Positions 39,063-47,780 of a stretch of 64,000 nucleotides of DNA are shown in pieces; position 1 is the stretch's first letter, and every line of letters begins with the position of its first letter. The notes under the pieces are model-generated. The model saw only the letters and a program-made list of their open reading frames with translations. It was not told the origin of the DNA and ran no database searches. The position numbers and the translations under genes are program-made. The stretch covers positions 1,302,001 through 1,366,000 of the forward strand of contig NZ_AP027364.1 of assembly GCF_030295975.1 (NCBI RefSeq), read 5' to 3'. The DNA is from Thalassotalea atypica (GTDB lineage: Bacteria; Pseudomonadota; Gammaproteobacteria; Enterobacterales; Alteromonadaceae).

Positions 39063-39848
39063 TTAAGCTTTATTGCTTAGCACTGTTTTAAATTTAGATT
39101 TCACTGAGCGCCAATGGGTCATGGGTTGCCTCGGCGATTTTTCAAATAAATGTTGATAATCATCTTCTGACAGTTGGATTTCACCGCCATGAGCGAGCCA
39201 AAGAGCATTGACATTCAAGTCTTTTATTTTATTAATTGAGGCTAAATAACGATTTGGATAAAACACAGGAAAAGGAGGGATATATTTGCCTTTTACTTTG
39301 ACCATCAAGTCCGCAATATATATTTTTTGAGATGGAATATGCAGTAACGATAAATCCCTATCGGTATGTCCTTGGGTAAAATGCGCTTGCCACTCTTCAA
39401 AACCAGGTAGCAAATCACCATCATCTAATTTAAAGTCAGGAGTAAATCGCGTTTGGTACCAAAGTCTTTTCTTTGGTTTCCCCATTCTTTTGGCTACCCA
39501 GTGCGCCAATGCGACATCTGTGAGCAACATTAATACGCCATCTATGCCTGTATACCAATGACCATTAACATTTGCTACCGCTATTCTACATCCGGTAAGC
39601 GCTCGTAACTTCGCTGCAGCACCAGCGTGATCAGGGTGCATATGAGTGACCACTACAAGGGCTAGCTCTGAAAATTTACGGCCGAGCTGCAATTCAATAA
39701 ACTGTTGGATGACAGGAATATCAGCACGACAACAACCATCAAGCAAAAGGAACTTATCAGTGTATTCAACCAAGTATATCGATTGAATATAGCCTTCAAT
39801 ATGGTGTAATTTCATGGTTTTGTTTATTTGTTTCTTTAAAGTTGTCAT
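39063..39848 (-). CDS. MBL-fold metallo-hydrolase
   Basis: This 261-aa metallo-beta-lactamase-fold protein has the dinuclear metal motif VVTHMHPDHAGAAAKLRAL and further ligands in FTQGHTDRDLSLLH and ALWLAHGGE. It is probably a hydrolase of the glyoxalase II-like group. Its substrate is unknown. The N-terminal start is uncertain: ATG 39848 or ATG 39815 (MKLHHIEGYIQSIYLVEYTD would be the natural start of the fold). It stands alone, divergent from the glycosyltransferase. Confidence 0.85.
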   Translation of the reverse strand: MTTLKKQINKTMKLHHIEGYIQSIYLVEYTDKFLLLDGCCRADIPVIQQFIELQLGRKFSELALVVVTHMHPDHAGAAAKLRALTGCRIAVANVNGHWYTGIDGVLMLLTDVALAHWVAKRMGKPKKRLWYQTRFTPDFKLDDGDLLPGFEEWQAHFTQGHTDRDLSLLHIPSQKIYIADLMVKVKGKYIPPFPVFYPNRYLASINKIKDLNVNALWLAHGGEIQLSEDDYQHLFEKSPRQPMTHWRSVKSKFKTVLSNKA

Positions 39849-39960
39849 CTCTTTCTATTATGTCTTAGAGTTGTCAGACCAGACAAGTTATTTGCAGATT
39901 TTACACATAATGTTTCCTTCTATGCTATAGGCACTAATGTAGGAACAACTTAAGGTTAAT

Positions 39961-41094
39961 ATGAAAATTTTATTACTCTCTGCCTACGATGCACAAAGTC
40001 ATCAATATTGGCGTAAAGGGTTGGTAACACAGTGTAATCAACATAAATGGCATGTGCTCTCTCTACCTGCTCGATTTTTTTCATGGCGTGTTAGGGGGAA
40101 TAGCTTAACTTGGGCATATACTGAGCGGAAATTGTTGTCACAGTCATATGACTTAATAATTGCGACCTCAATGACTGACTTATCTGCGCTCAAAGGTCTT
40201 GTACCAAATCTAGCGAATATACCGAGTATTGTTTACTTCCACGAGAATCAGTTTGAATACCCTAAGTCTGGTCTGGAGTTTTCGTCGGTTGAGCCACAAA
40301 TAACCTCGATATACACCGCATTGTCGGCTACTCGTATTGTATTTAATTCGGAGTTCAATCGTTCTACCTTTCTCACTGGAATAGATGCATTGATGAAAAA
40401 GTTGCCTGATCATGTACCAAAAGGTATTGCAGGAATATTAAATAGCAAATCTACTGTGATTCCGGTTCCCTTAAACTCTGTGTTGCCCAGGAAGCACCGT
40501 AGTAGTGAGAAAAGTAAAAGGTTGCAAGTATTATGGAATCATCGTTGGGAGTTTGATAAAGGGCCTGAATTACTCTACAAATCATTAATTCTACTGAAAA
40601 GGAAAAGTGATGACTTTACCATTCATATTGTAGGTCAGCGGTTCAGCCAGGTGCCTGATGTTTTTGAGCGTATCAAAGCAGAGTTTAGCGAAAACATTGG
40701 TTATTGGGGCTATGTTGAAGATGTTAATGAGTATCATGAGCTACTGTATTCAGTTGATATTGTGCTCTCAACAGCCGACCACGACTTTCAAGGGCTATCA
40801 ATTCTGCAAGCAGTACAGCACGGCGCTATTCCATTAGTGCCGAATAGGTTGGCTTATCCAGAGCATTTTGACTGCCAGTTCTTATACGGTACGCGGTTAT
40901 CAAAATACAATGATCAATATGAAGAAATTGATGCGATATCTATTGCCAAAAGGCTATATCGTTATAGTCTCGATAAACAAGAAAGTGGTGTTTCATGGCA
41001 TGCAATACAACAAAAAGCCAAACAAAAACTGCCTAACTTGCTATGGGAAAACTTAATTCATGAATATCGAACACTGTTTGCTGATGTGGTCTAA
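39961..41094 (+). CDS. tRNA-queuosine alpha-mannosyltransferase-like glycosyltransferase (DUF3524)
   Basis: This 377-aa protein combines the N-terminal DUF3524 domain (KILLLSAYDAQSHQYWRKGL, then PARFFSWRVRG) with a GT4-like C-terminal domain. That domain includes LWNHRWEFDKGPELL and LVPNRLAYPEHF. The family includes human GTDC1/QTMAN, which mannosylates queuosine in tRNA-Asp; bacterial members are annotated as QTMAN-domain proteins with unproven activity. In the usual GT4 EX7E position this protein has D275 and Q283 (HDFQGLSILQAV), so the second acidic residue is missing. Monocistronic. Confidence 0.83.
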   Translation: MKILLLSAYDAQSHQYWRKGLVTQCNQHKWHVLSLPARFFSWRVRGNSLTWAYTERKLLSQSYDLIIATSMTDLSALKGLVPNLANIPSIVYFHENQFEYPKSGLEFSSVEPQITSIYTALSATRIVFNSEFNRSTFLTGIDALMKKLPDHVPKGIAGILNSKSTVIPVPLNSVLPRKHRSSEKSKRLQVLWNHRWEFDKGPELLYKSLILLKRKSDDFTIHIVGQRFSQVPDVFERIKAEFSENIGYWGYVEDVNEYHELLYSVDIVLSTADHDFQGLSILQAVQHGAIPLVPNRLAYPEHFDCQFLYGTRLSKYNDQYEEIDAISIAKRLYRYSLDKQESGVSWHAIQQKAKQKLPNLLWENLIHEYRTLFADVV

Positions 41095-41258
41095 ATGTTG
41101 AGTTTGTTGGTTAGAAAACGTAACGATTGTGACTTTATACAAACTAACTTGCATAAAAAATCATAACCAATTGATTTATAAGGATATAAATTATGGTGCA
41201 GAGATTGCTTATATTATGAACTTAAATTGATTTCTTATCACATGAAAAGGATGTATGT

Positions 41259-41900
41259 ATGCCAGTCGCTACTGAAGATAGGCCAACAGAAACGGTTAGA
41301 GAAGAAGTTATTGATAAACTGATCATGAACTACAGTCATGGTGAGCTTTCTTACGAAGCATTTGAACGACGCTTAGATATTGCGATGGAAAGCCGCGACA
41401 ACAAAGAAATTTCAGCCTTGGCGGATGATTTAGATATTAGCGTTGATCAGACGTATGTAGATAATAAAAAGCGGGATTTTTTCAATAATTTTGAACCGGG
41501 CGAGACTCAAGAGATTGATTACTTGGTGAACGTTTTTAGTGGCAGTAATAGAAATGGTGCTTGGCACGTAGCAAAAGAAGTTCGTGTGTTTAGCATTTTT
41601 AGTGGCTCTGATATTGATTTTACTGATGCAAAATTTAGCCAACCACAAGTCACGATAAAGCTATTTAGCTTGTTCAGCGGCGATAACATCTATGTACCTG
41701 AAAACGTAAATGTCATTTCAAAAGCATTTTGTATTTTCGGTAGCGTGGACAACAGTGCACCGTCTACACAGTTAACTAATGCGCCAACTATCATCATTGA
41801 AGGTTTGTCTATTTTCAGTGGTATAGATATTAAAATAAAACGTACCATTAAAGAACGCTTTGTTGCTTTTGCAGACAGTATGAAAAACATGTTTAATTAA
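41259..41900 (+). CDS. DUF1707/LiaF-like protein with repeated FSG motifs
   Basis: This 213-aa protein without membrane segments has an N-terminal DUF1707-like SHOCT helix pair (VIDKLIMNYSHGELSYEAFE, about 17-36). The C-terminal half is a beta-helix-like region related to LiaF/cell-wall-stress response domains. It repeats the motif FSG or FGS at about residues 93, 114, 139, 160 and 186, each after an aliphatic residue and before a polar turn. In Firmicutes such modules sense cell-wall antibiotics; here the role is unknown. A strong bidirectional terminator follows. Confidence 0.75.
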   Translation: MPVATEDRPTETVREEVIDKLIMNYSHGELSYEAFERRLDIAMESRDNKEISALADDLDISVDQTYVDNKKRDFFNNFEPGETQEIDYLVNVFSGSNRNGAWHVAKEVRVFSIFSGSDIDFTDAKFSQPQVTIKLFSLFSGDNIYVPENVNVISKAFCIFGSVDNSAPSTQLTNAPTIIIEGLSIFSGIDIKIKRTIKERFVAFADSMKNMFN

Positions 41901-41917
41901 CATGATGCTTAACCAAC

Positions 41918-41947
41918 AAAAAAAGCGAGTAGAACTCGCTTTTTTTT
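41918..41947. terminator. Bidirectional terminator between LiaF-like gene and dsbB
   Basis: Perfect 13-bp stem AAAAAAAGCGAGT/ACTCGCTTTTTTT with an AGA loop; T-runs on both strands; flanking genes converge. Confidence 0.93.
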
Positions 41948-41960
41948 GAGCTCCTAACTC

Positions 41961-42479
41961 TTATAGGTTTTTCGCGACAGCAATTCTGGTCAGTAGTACT
42001 ATTGCAAGCACTGCAGTGTATCCAGCAAATATTACTACCATCCATTGAGGCATACTATAACCGAAGAATTGCCAGCTGATCTCTCCACAATCTCCTGAGG
42101 CCTCAAACAAGAACGGTATCCACTCATGTAGTGGTGCCCAACTTGGGAAATTGGGTACAAATTCGCAGGTGAAGAATAATGACATTGCAGAGCTTTGCAT
42201 TTCAACATGTTCTAATGCAATCAGTAAGCCCCATACGGCCCCTGTTCCCCATAGCCCATATCCGATTAACCTAAATAATAGTTGTTGAGGCGCAATAATG
42301 CCGATCACTCCTCCAAAGAAAATTGCCCATATCGCAACACGTTGATATATGCACATGATGCATGGTTTGAGCTCCATACCGTATTGAAAAAATAATGCGC
42401 ATGCTTCAAATATTAGTGCGCTAAGGAGCAATAATAACCATGGGCGAGAAGACAAGGGAAGGTCGCTGATAAATTTCAC
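41961..42479 (-). CDS. dsbB: Disulfide bond formation protein DsbB
   Basis: This 172-aa inner-membrane protein with four helices reoxidises DsbA and passes electrons to quinone. The first redox pair is in [12 protein letters not shown]. The second pair lies in the second periplasmic loop, in [12 protein letters not shown] and [10 protein letters not shown]. Length and layout match E. coli DsbB. It lies downstream of nhaB on the same strand, as in E. coli, but a terminator separates them. Confidence 0.95.
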   Translation of the reverse strand: MKFISDLPLSSRPWLLLLLSALIFEACALFFQYGMELKPCIMCIYQRVAIWAIFFGGVIGIIAPQQLLFRLIGYGLWGTGAVWGLLIALEHVEMQSSAMSLFFTCEFVPNFPSWAPLHEWIPFLFEASGDCGEISWQFFGYSMPQWMVVIFAGYTAVLAIVLLTRIAVAKNL

Positions 42480-42524
42480 TAAAAAGCCTTATTCTTAAAA
42501 ATTGTAATAGTGTATCTAATTCAA

Positions 42525-42556
42525 GATAAAAAAAAAGCGCCTATAAGACGCTTTTT
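42525..42556 (-). terminator. Rho-independent terminator of nhaB
   Basis: Stem AAAAAGCG/CGCTTTTT with a 9-nt loop; the minus strand ends in nine T. Lies 12 bp past the nhaB stop codon. Confidence 0.85.
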
Positions 42557-42567
42557 GTTAAAAATTA

Positions 42568-44157
42568 TTAGTGACCAGCGGGGTCTTCTTTCGCTTCATC
42601 TACGGTGTGATGGTGAATGAGACCGGATTCATAGTAGGCAGCCGTTTGACTGGTTAAGAAACCTGAAGAGATCGTTAACAAACCTACAATGGTTAACACT
42701 ATAGTATAAGGGAAAGCCATTACCACCATTCGACCGTATGATAAGCGAATCAAAGGCGCTAAGGCAGATGTTAACAAGAATAAGAAAGCTGCTTGCCCGT
42801 TAGGTGTTGCCACACTTGGTAAGTTTGTACCTGTGTTAATAGCTACAGCTAACATATCAAATTGATCGCGCGTGATTTGTCCGGCTAATAGAGCTTTTTT
42901 CACTTCTGTTATATATACCGTACCAACAAAGACATTGTCGGATACCATGGATAAGAAGCCATTTGCTAAGTAGAACATTACCAGTTGCATATTTCCTTCA
43001 AACGTCAGTACCCAAGTAATGACTGGGCTAAATAGCTTTTGATCGATAATTACAGCAACAATGGCAAAAAATACTGCTAGTAGCGCGGTAAAAGGTAATG
43101 CTTCTTCAAATGCATGACCAATTTGATGTTCGTCAGTAACACCAGTAAACACCGTGGCGAAGATAATAACGGTTAAACCAATTAGGCCAACAGCCGCTAG
43201 ATGAAGTGCTAGCGCAACAATTAACCAAACACCAACAACACCTTGCATAATGAGCTTTAAATTGTCACGGCGAGTACGTTTTTTTGATTCTTGCTCATCA
43301 AAGTCTTGCAGAATATTTCGAACATTATCAGGAAGATGGGCACCATAGCCAAACCATTTCAGTTTTTCCAATAATACACATGTCAACATACCAGCGATAA
43401 ATACAGGAAAAGTAACCGGTGACATACGAATAGCAAATTCTACAAACTCCCAATTTGCTTGTTGACCAATAATAACGTTTTGTGGCTCACCGACAATAGT
43501 ACAAACACCACCTAAAGCAGTACCTACACCAGCATGCATTAATAAGTTGCGTAAATACGCACGAAAGTCGTCCAAGTCGTTACGCGAAAGTTCGGCCAGT
43601 TCGTTATCTGAAGTATGATCATGGTCGTGATGAAAATCTTTACCTGAGGCTACTTTATGGTAAACAGAGTAGAAACCAACGGCGACGCTGATGATTACAG
43701 CAATTACCGTCAACGCATCTAAAAACGCAGAGAGGAATGCTGCGGCGAAACAAAATAGTAGGGATACGGCGGTTTTAGATTTAACACGAGTAATTATTTT
43801 CGTGAACAAAAACAGTAGCAGGTTTTTCATGAAATAAATACCGGCGACCATAAAGATTAATAGTAGCAGTACTTCAATGTTAATGATGATTTCACTGAGT
43901 ACGTGCTTTGGGGTGGTCATGCCAATAAAAACAGCTTCAATGGCTAGTAAGCCTCCAGGCTGTAATGGATAACATTTCAGCGCCATCGCTAACGTAAAGA
44001 TAAATTCCAACACTAATGCCCATCCAGCTATATATGGACTGACATAGAAGAAGAGAATTGGGTTAATTACTAAGAACGCAATAATTGCGTATTTATACCA
44101 TTCTGGCGAGTTGCCTAAAAAGTTTTTAAAGAAAGCACTCATATACGATTGCTGCAT
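42568..44157 (-). CDS. nhaB: Na+/H+ antiporter NhaB
   Basis: This 529-aa polytopic inner-membrane protein exports Na+ in exchange for protons. It has the NhaB N-terminus [20 protein letters not shown] and conserved blocks [20 protein letters not shown] and [19 protein letters not shown]. About 12 hydrophobic helices are visible. A His/Asp-rich loop ([11 protein letters not shown], about residue 180) sits between helices. It fits a marine, sodium-based cell. nhaB is divergent from fadR, the same arrangement as in E. coli. Confidence 0.96.
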   Translation of the reverse strand: MQQSYMSAFFKNFLGNSPEWYKYAIIAFLVINPILFFYVSPYIAGWALVLEFIFTLAMALKCYPLQPGGLLAIEAVFIGMTTPKHVLSEIIINIEVLLLLIFMVAGIYFMKNLLLFLFTKIITRVKSKTAVSLLFCFAAAFLSAFLDALTVIAVIISVAVGFYSVYHKVASGKDFHHDHDHTSDNELAELSRNDLDDFRAYLRNLLMHAGVGTALGGVCTIVGEPQNVIIGQQANWEFVEFAIRMSPVTFPVFIAGMLTCVLLEKLKWFGYGAHLPDNVRNILQDFDEQESKKRTRRDNLKLIMQGVVGVWLIVALALHLAAVGLIGLTVIIFATVFTGVTDEHQIGHAFEEALPFTALLAVFFAIVAVIIDQKLFSPVITWVLTFEGNMQLVMFYLANGFLSMVSDNVFVGTVYITEVKKALLAGQITRDQFDMLAVAINTGTNLPSVATPNGQAAFLFLLTSALAPLIRLSYGRMVVMAFPYTIVLTIVGLLTISSGFLTSQTAAYYESGLIHHHTVDEAKEDPAGH

Positions 44158-44398
44158 AACTTACCTTTTTTAGAAAATAATTATGGGTAAACATAAACTG
44201 CTTACATTTTAATTGTGTAATCCGAATATAACACAATAATTTGATTGGTTTAAAGAAAGCACATCAAAAGTTGAAGTGCATCAATAGCAACGTGAAAAGC
44301 GAGCCATTTTTTTCTACTATTGGCTTTACTCAGTAGGTTAAAATTCAATATATATAAGTGATGTGTCTTTGGTGTTGCAAAAACAAGCTTATAACTGG

Positions 44399-44426
44399 TT
44401 GTGCTGACTTATTCTTCTGGTACAAT
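44399..44426 (+). promoter_or_regulatory. Candidate sigma-70 promoter of fadR
   Basis: TTGTGC at 44399-44404, a 16-bp spacer, and TACAAT at 44421-44426, about 38 bp before the fadR ATG. The -10 box lies inside the FadR-like palindrome. Confidence 0.5.
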
Positions 44427-44431
44427 CAGTT
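44416..44431. promoter_or_regulatory. Candidate FadR operator in the fadR promoter
   Basis: TCTGGTACAATCAGTT matches 13 of 16 bases of the E. coli fadB operator core TCTGGTACGACCAGAT. It keeps the half-sites CTGGT and ATCAG (one change from ACCAG). It covers the -10 box of fadR, which would give negative autoregulation. The match is seen in sequence; binding is inferred. Confidence 0.55.
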
Positions 44432-44463
44432 GTAATTTATAACGTGAAAGTGATGTCATCTTA

Positions 44464-45174
44464 ATGGTCATAAAAGCACAGAGTCCAGCTGGATTCGCAG
44501 AGCAGTATATCGTCGAATCAATTTGGAACGGAGGATTTCCTCCTGGATCTATCCTTCCCGCAGAGCGTGAGCTATCAGAACTGATTGGTGTCACACGAAC
44601 TACGTTACGCGAAGTGTTGCAACGTTTAGCTCGTGATGGATGGCTGACAATCAAGCATGGTAAACCGACCAAAGTGAATAATTTTTGGGAAACATCCAGT
44701 TTGAATATTTTGGAAACGTTAGCGCAACTCGATCAAGATGGTATTCCTGAGTTGGTTGATAACCTGATGTCAGCGCGTACAAATATCAGTGCAATCTATG
44801 TCCGTGGAGCCATTAAAAATAACCCTGAGAAAGCAATTGAAATCCTAGAAGGCTACAAAGAGGTAGCGGATAATGGTGAAGATTTTGCTGATTTTGACTA
44901 CAGGTTAAACAAAGAGTTAGTAGTTGCTTCGGGGAACTCAATTTATTTACTTATTCTTAATGGTTTTAGAGGGTTATATTCTCGACTGGGCGGTTTGTAC
45001 TTTAAACATCCTAAAGGCAGAGAAATCTCTCGACAATATTATGAGAGCTTAATTGAGCATGCAAAAGCCGGAAAATTTGATGAGTCGGTATTTGCCGTTC
45101 GCAAATACGGTATAGAATCAGGCAAGCTTTGGTTAGAATTGAAAGAAGAAGTACTTAAAGAATTAGCTGAATAG
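44464..45174 (+). CDS. fadR: Fatty acid metabolism transcriptional regulator FadR
   Basis: This 236-aa GntR-family regulator matches FadR over its length. The N-terminal winged helix includes [20 protein letters not shown], then [20 protein letters not shown] (recognition region) and [15 protein letters not shown]. The C-terminal FadR domain binds long-chain acyl-CoA, which releases DNA. It represses beta-oxidation and activates unsaturated fatty acid synthesis in known relatives. FadR-like sites occur in its own promoter and before the acyl-CoA dehydrogenase at 13459. Confidence 0.95.
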   Translation: MVIKAQSPAGFAEQYIVESIWNGGFPPGSILPAERELSELIGVTRTTLREVLQRLARDGWLTIKHGKPTKVNNFWETSSLNILETLAQLDQDGIPELVDNLMSARTNISAIYVRGAIKNNPEKAIEILEGYKEVADNGEDFADFDYRLNKELVVASGNSIYLLILNGFRGLYSRLGGLYFKHPKGREISRQYYESLIEHAKAGKFDESVFAVRKYGIESGKLWLELKEEVLKELAE

Positions 45175-45200
45175 CTCAATATACTTTATGAAAATATATA

Positions 45201-45234
45201 AAACGAGTGCAAGGTTTCTTGTACTCGTTTTTTT
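45201..45234 (+). terminator. Rho-independent terminator after fadR
   Basis: Stem of 13 bp (45201-45213 with 45218-45230, one G-T pair), a 4-nt loop and seven or more T. Confidence 0.92.
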
Positions 45235-45293
45235 GTGCCCGTAACTTTTCACCATATTAACACTCGTCCGGTAAAGTAAATCAAAATTTCATA

Positions 45294-45328
45294 TTAGTGA
45301 TGAATGGTGGATATACAGTGATAAGTGG
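45294..45328 (+). promoter_or_regulatory. Direct-repeat operator upstream of Sel1 paralogue 1
   Basis: AGTGATGAATGG at 45296 and AGTGATAAGTGG at 45317 are direct repeats exactly 21 bp apart. The same arrangement occurs upstream of paralogue 2. Spacing of two helical turns suggests a dimeric activator binding one DNA face, as for LytTR-type regulators, though the base sequence is not the known LytTR consensus. Confidence 0.5.
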
Positions 45329-45422
45329 TATTGGAGAATTCCTTTTGAAAATATAGGTTATCAATAGTCATCAACATTTTATTAACAGAGACGGTTAATA
45401 ATGAAAACAAAGGAATAAATTT

Positions 45423-46247
45423 ATGATAAATGCTTCTAAAGTCTGTGGCATCTTGATGTTTAGTGCGTTAATCATTTCGCCAAACATTTCAGCGCAAAAA
45501 ATGACTCAATGTGATACTTCCACCTGCGTCAATTACTTTGAACAATACAGAAAGGCGGCCAAACGTGGCCATACCCAAGCGATGGCAACCCTGGGGCAAA
45601 TGTATTATCACGCTTATGGCACTGAAAAAAATGAAAAATTGGCGTTGAAATTTCTGAAGAAAGCTTCTAGAAGCAAAGATGCGGCAGCACAGTTTAAAGC
45701 GGGCTACATCTACTTAACAAGTGAAGAGTATAAAGACATAGATGATGGCATCGAGTATTTAGAAAAGGCTGCAGATAATGAGTTCAAAGGCGCTAACTTT
45801 GTTTTGGGTATGGTGCATTTGGATAAAAAATACGGTCGTCAAGACATCAAACAAGCCGATAAATATTTAGCGAAGTCTTATGAGGCTAAGTTTGAACAGA
45901 TGCCAGAGGCGGTGCAATTTATTGAAACAACCATGACTTTGGATGCAGCAACTTTTCCTAAGCTATTTGCCGAAATGCAGAAAAAACCACTTCAAAAAGA
46001 CGATGATGGCTCGATAAATTGGCCTACAGGAAATATTGAGATAATTACCATCTCATCTCCATCACTCGAAACTACATTTGACCAACAACTGCTTGTCTTT
46101 AGAAAACCGATCAAGTCTGTTGGTACAAGATTTCACGGTAAAAATTGTGTGCAACGTATGACATGTGTCAGTGTTGGTATTGCAGACGGTAGTGCTTTTG
46201 CTAATACGTTTTTAAATACATTTTCAGGGGCTAACGTTAGTAACTAA
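45423..46247 (+). CDS. Secreted Sel1-repeat protein, paralogue 1
   Basis: This 274-aa exported protein has a signal peptide of about 24 residues, then CDTSTCVNYFEQYRKAAKRG with a cysteine pair. Three Sel1-like repeats follow (about residues 45-160), e.g. AMATLGQMYYHAYGTEKNEK and AAQFKAGYIYLTSEEYKDID. The C-terminal about 110 residues form a separate domain shared with the next two genes. It contains SPSLETTFDQQLLVFRKPIK and a GTRFHGKNCVQRMTC cysteine motif. Function unknown; Sel1 repeats usually mediate protein contacts. It has its own promoter region and terminator. Confidence 0.85.
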   Translation: MINASKVCGILMFSALIISPNISAQKMTQCDTSTCVNYFEQYRKAAKRGHTQAMATLGQMYYHAYGTEKNEKLALKFLKKASRSKDAAAQFKAGYIYLTSEEYKDIDDGIEYLEKAADNEFKGANFVLGMVHLDKKYGRQDIKQADKYLAKSYEAKFEQMPEAVQFIETTMTLDAATFPKLFAEMQKKPLQKDDDGSINWPTGNIEIITISSPSLETTFDQQLLVFRKPIKSVGTRFHGKNCVQRMTCVSVGIADGSAFANTFLNTFSGANVSN

Positions 46248-46265
46248 TACGTTTTGGTAGAGCTT

Positions 46266-46303
46266 GGTGAGGTATTGCTGACTGAAATACCTCACCTTTT
46301 TTT
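46266..46303 (+). terminator. Rho-independent terminator after Sel1 paralogue 1
   Basis: Perfect 11-bp stem GGTGAGGTATT/AATACCTCACC with a 9-nt loop and seven T. Confidence 0.93.
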
Positions 46304-46338
46304 ATGCCTGTTTTTCCTAGATTTGAAAAATTTTGACT

Positions 46339-46373
46339 TAAGTGATGAACGGAGCGGGTATAGTGATGAGAGG
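46339..46373 (+). promoter_or_regulatory. Direct-repeat operator upstream of Sel1 paralogue 2
   Basis: AGTGATGAACGG at 46341 and AGTGATGAGAGG at 46362, again exactly 21 bp apart. Similarity to the region before paralogue 1 extends downstream through a shared TTGGA, so the promoter was probably duplicated with the gene and the repeats kept. Confidence 0.5.
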
Positions 46374-46460
46374 TCTTGGACTATTTTTCATATGAAGCTA
46401 GCTTAATAGTAATGGTTATATTTTACCTAACATTACTAATTAACATAAAGGAAGGAAATT

Positions 46461-47288
46461 ATGATAAGTGCTTCTAAAATTAGTGGTTTAATGATGCTTG
46501 TTACGTTACTCATGTCAGCTAATACCCTGGCGCAAAAAATGTCACAATGCGATACATCATCTTGCATTAATTACTTTAAGCAATATAAGAAAGCGGCTAA
46601 ACGTGGGCACCCTCAAGCTGTGGGCATGTTGGGGCAAATGTATTACCACGGGTATGGTACAGATAAAAATGAAAAGCTTGCGCTTAAATATTTGAAAAAA
46701 GCGTCACGATACAAAGATGGTGCGGCCCAGTTTAAAGCCGGCTTTATCTATTTAACCAGTAAATCGCATAAAGATATCGATGAGGGTGTTGAATATTTGG
46801 AAAAAGCTGCGAGCAATAAATTTAAAGGCGCTAACTTTGTTTTGGGTATGGTGCATTTGGATGAAAGTTATGGTCGTCAAGACATCAAAAAAGCAGACGC
46901 CTATTTTGCAAAATCTTATAAGAGCAAATTTGAGCAAATACCTGAAGCGATTGAGTTTATTGATGACACCATGACGCTAGACACCAATACATTCCCTAAG
47001 TTATATGCCCAGATGCAATACAAACCTCTTGAGAAAGATAAAGATGGAACGATGAGTTGGCCTGAAGGTGATATCGAGGTCATTACCATTACTTCCGCAT
47101 CCCTTGAAACCACGTTTAATGAACAGCTTGTTGAATTTAGAAAGCCCATTAAGTCAGTCGGTACTCGATTTTTAGGTAAAAGCTGTGTTGAACGTTTAAC
47201 TTGTATTAATGTTGACATTGCGGATGGTACTGCATTTGCTAACATGTTTTTAGATGGCTTTACTGGCAAAATCGTTAGTGGCGGCTAA
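46461..47288 (+). CDS. Secreted Sel1-repeat protein, paralogue 2
   Basis: This 275-aa protein is closely related along its whole length to the preceding gene, far more than to the third copy. It has a signal peptide ending LAQ, a CDTSSCINYF cysteine pair, Sel1-like repeats (VGMLGQMYYHGYGTDKNEKL, AAQFKAGFIYLTSKSHKDID) and the same C-terminal domain, SASLETTFNEQLVEFRKPIK then GTRFLGKSCVERLTC. It arose by tandem duplication including the upstream control region. No enzyme motif was recognised. Confidence 0.85.
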   Translation: MISASKISGLMMLVTLLMSANTLAQKMSQCDTSSCINYFKQYKKAAKRGHPQAVGMLGQMYYHGYGTDKNEKLALKYLKKASRYKDGAAQFKAGFIYLTSKSHKDIDEGVEYLEKAASNKFKGANFVLGMVHLDESYGRQDIKKADAYFAKSYKSKFEQIPEAIEFIDDTMTLDTNTFPKLYAQMQYKPLEKDKDGTMSWPEGDIEVITITSASLETTFNEQLVEFRKPIKSVGTRFLGKSCVERLTCINVDIADGTAFANMFLDGFTGKIVSGG

Positions 47289-47780
47289 CCCAGTAAGGTA
47301 ACTTCGTAAATCAGGTAAGAAAGCGATGTTATTTTAATGAATGACATCGTTTTTTAATTTATTTCTTAGTAAATATGTGTATTCCAAGCAGCAATTCATC
47401 ACATTTATCTCTTCCCATAACCGTTATTTTTTTATAGATTCGTTCAGATCCCACACCTCAATACTGAAAAGCTGCACCGACATAGCACACTTACATTGTG
47501 AAATTACAAAGTTTGGTAGAACTATCTAAGTGAGATTCATTCTCAGTCACTATAATTTTTTCTCATATTTCCTGGTGGTTTCGAATGATATTCAATTGTT
47601 AACTTGGCGAGGGAAAGGGAGTCTCTGTCTTCTTAAAACTAAAGATAAATAATTGCTTACTCTTAGTTATTAGAAAATATTAACTAATGTCAAAGGGTAT
47701 TAAAGGCGGATAGCTAGCTACAATCATATATTGATGGTGAAACTTTTATTTGTACCAAATATGAAAAAGGGAAGTTAACC
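47289..47780. other. 492-bp intergenic region between Sel1 paralogues 2 and 3
   Basis: Apart from the terminator at its left end, no gene or known element is visible. A 62-codon open frame at 47341-47529 has no ribosome site or coding character. A TTAGTTA/TAACTAA inverted repeat lies near 47665-47687. The AGTGATG direct repeats of the other two copies are absent. Confidence 0.55.
47323..47356 (+). terminator. Rho-independent terminator after Sel1 paralogue 2
   Basis: Stem GCGATGT/ACATCGT (one G-T pair) with a 14-nt AT-rich loop, followed by six T. Confidence 0.75.

Larger units (their letters stand above)
44158..44463. other. nhaB-fadR divergent intergenic region
   Basis: This stretch of 306 bp has no gene. 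It contains the fadR promoter and its candidate FadR operator near the right end. The left part is AT-rich and should hold the nhaB promoter, but I could not fix its -35 and -10 boxes. Confidence 0.6.

Noticed and set aside
45294-45328. Classical LytTR binding site
   Set aside because: Spacing fits but the repeat sequence does not match the known LytTR half-site, so only the spacing is claimed.
47341-47529. 62-codon plus-strand frame between Sel1 copies 2 and 3
   Set aside because: Begins in the terminator T-run, has no ribosome site and no coding character.
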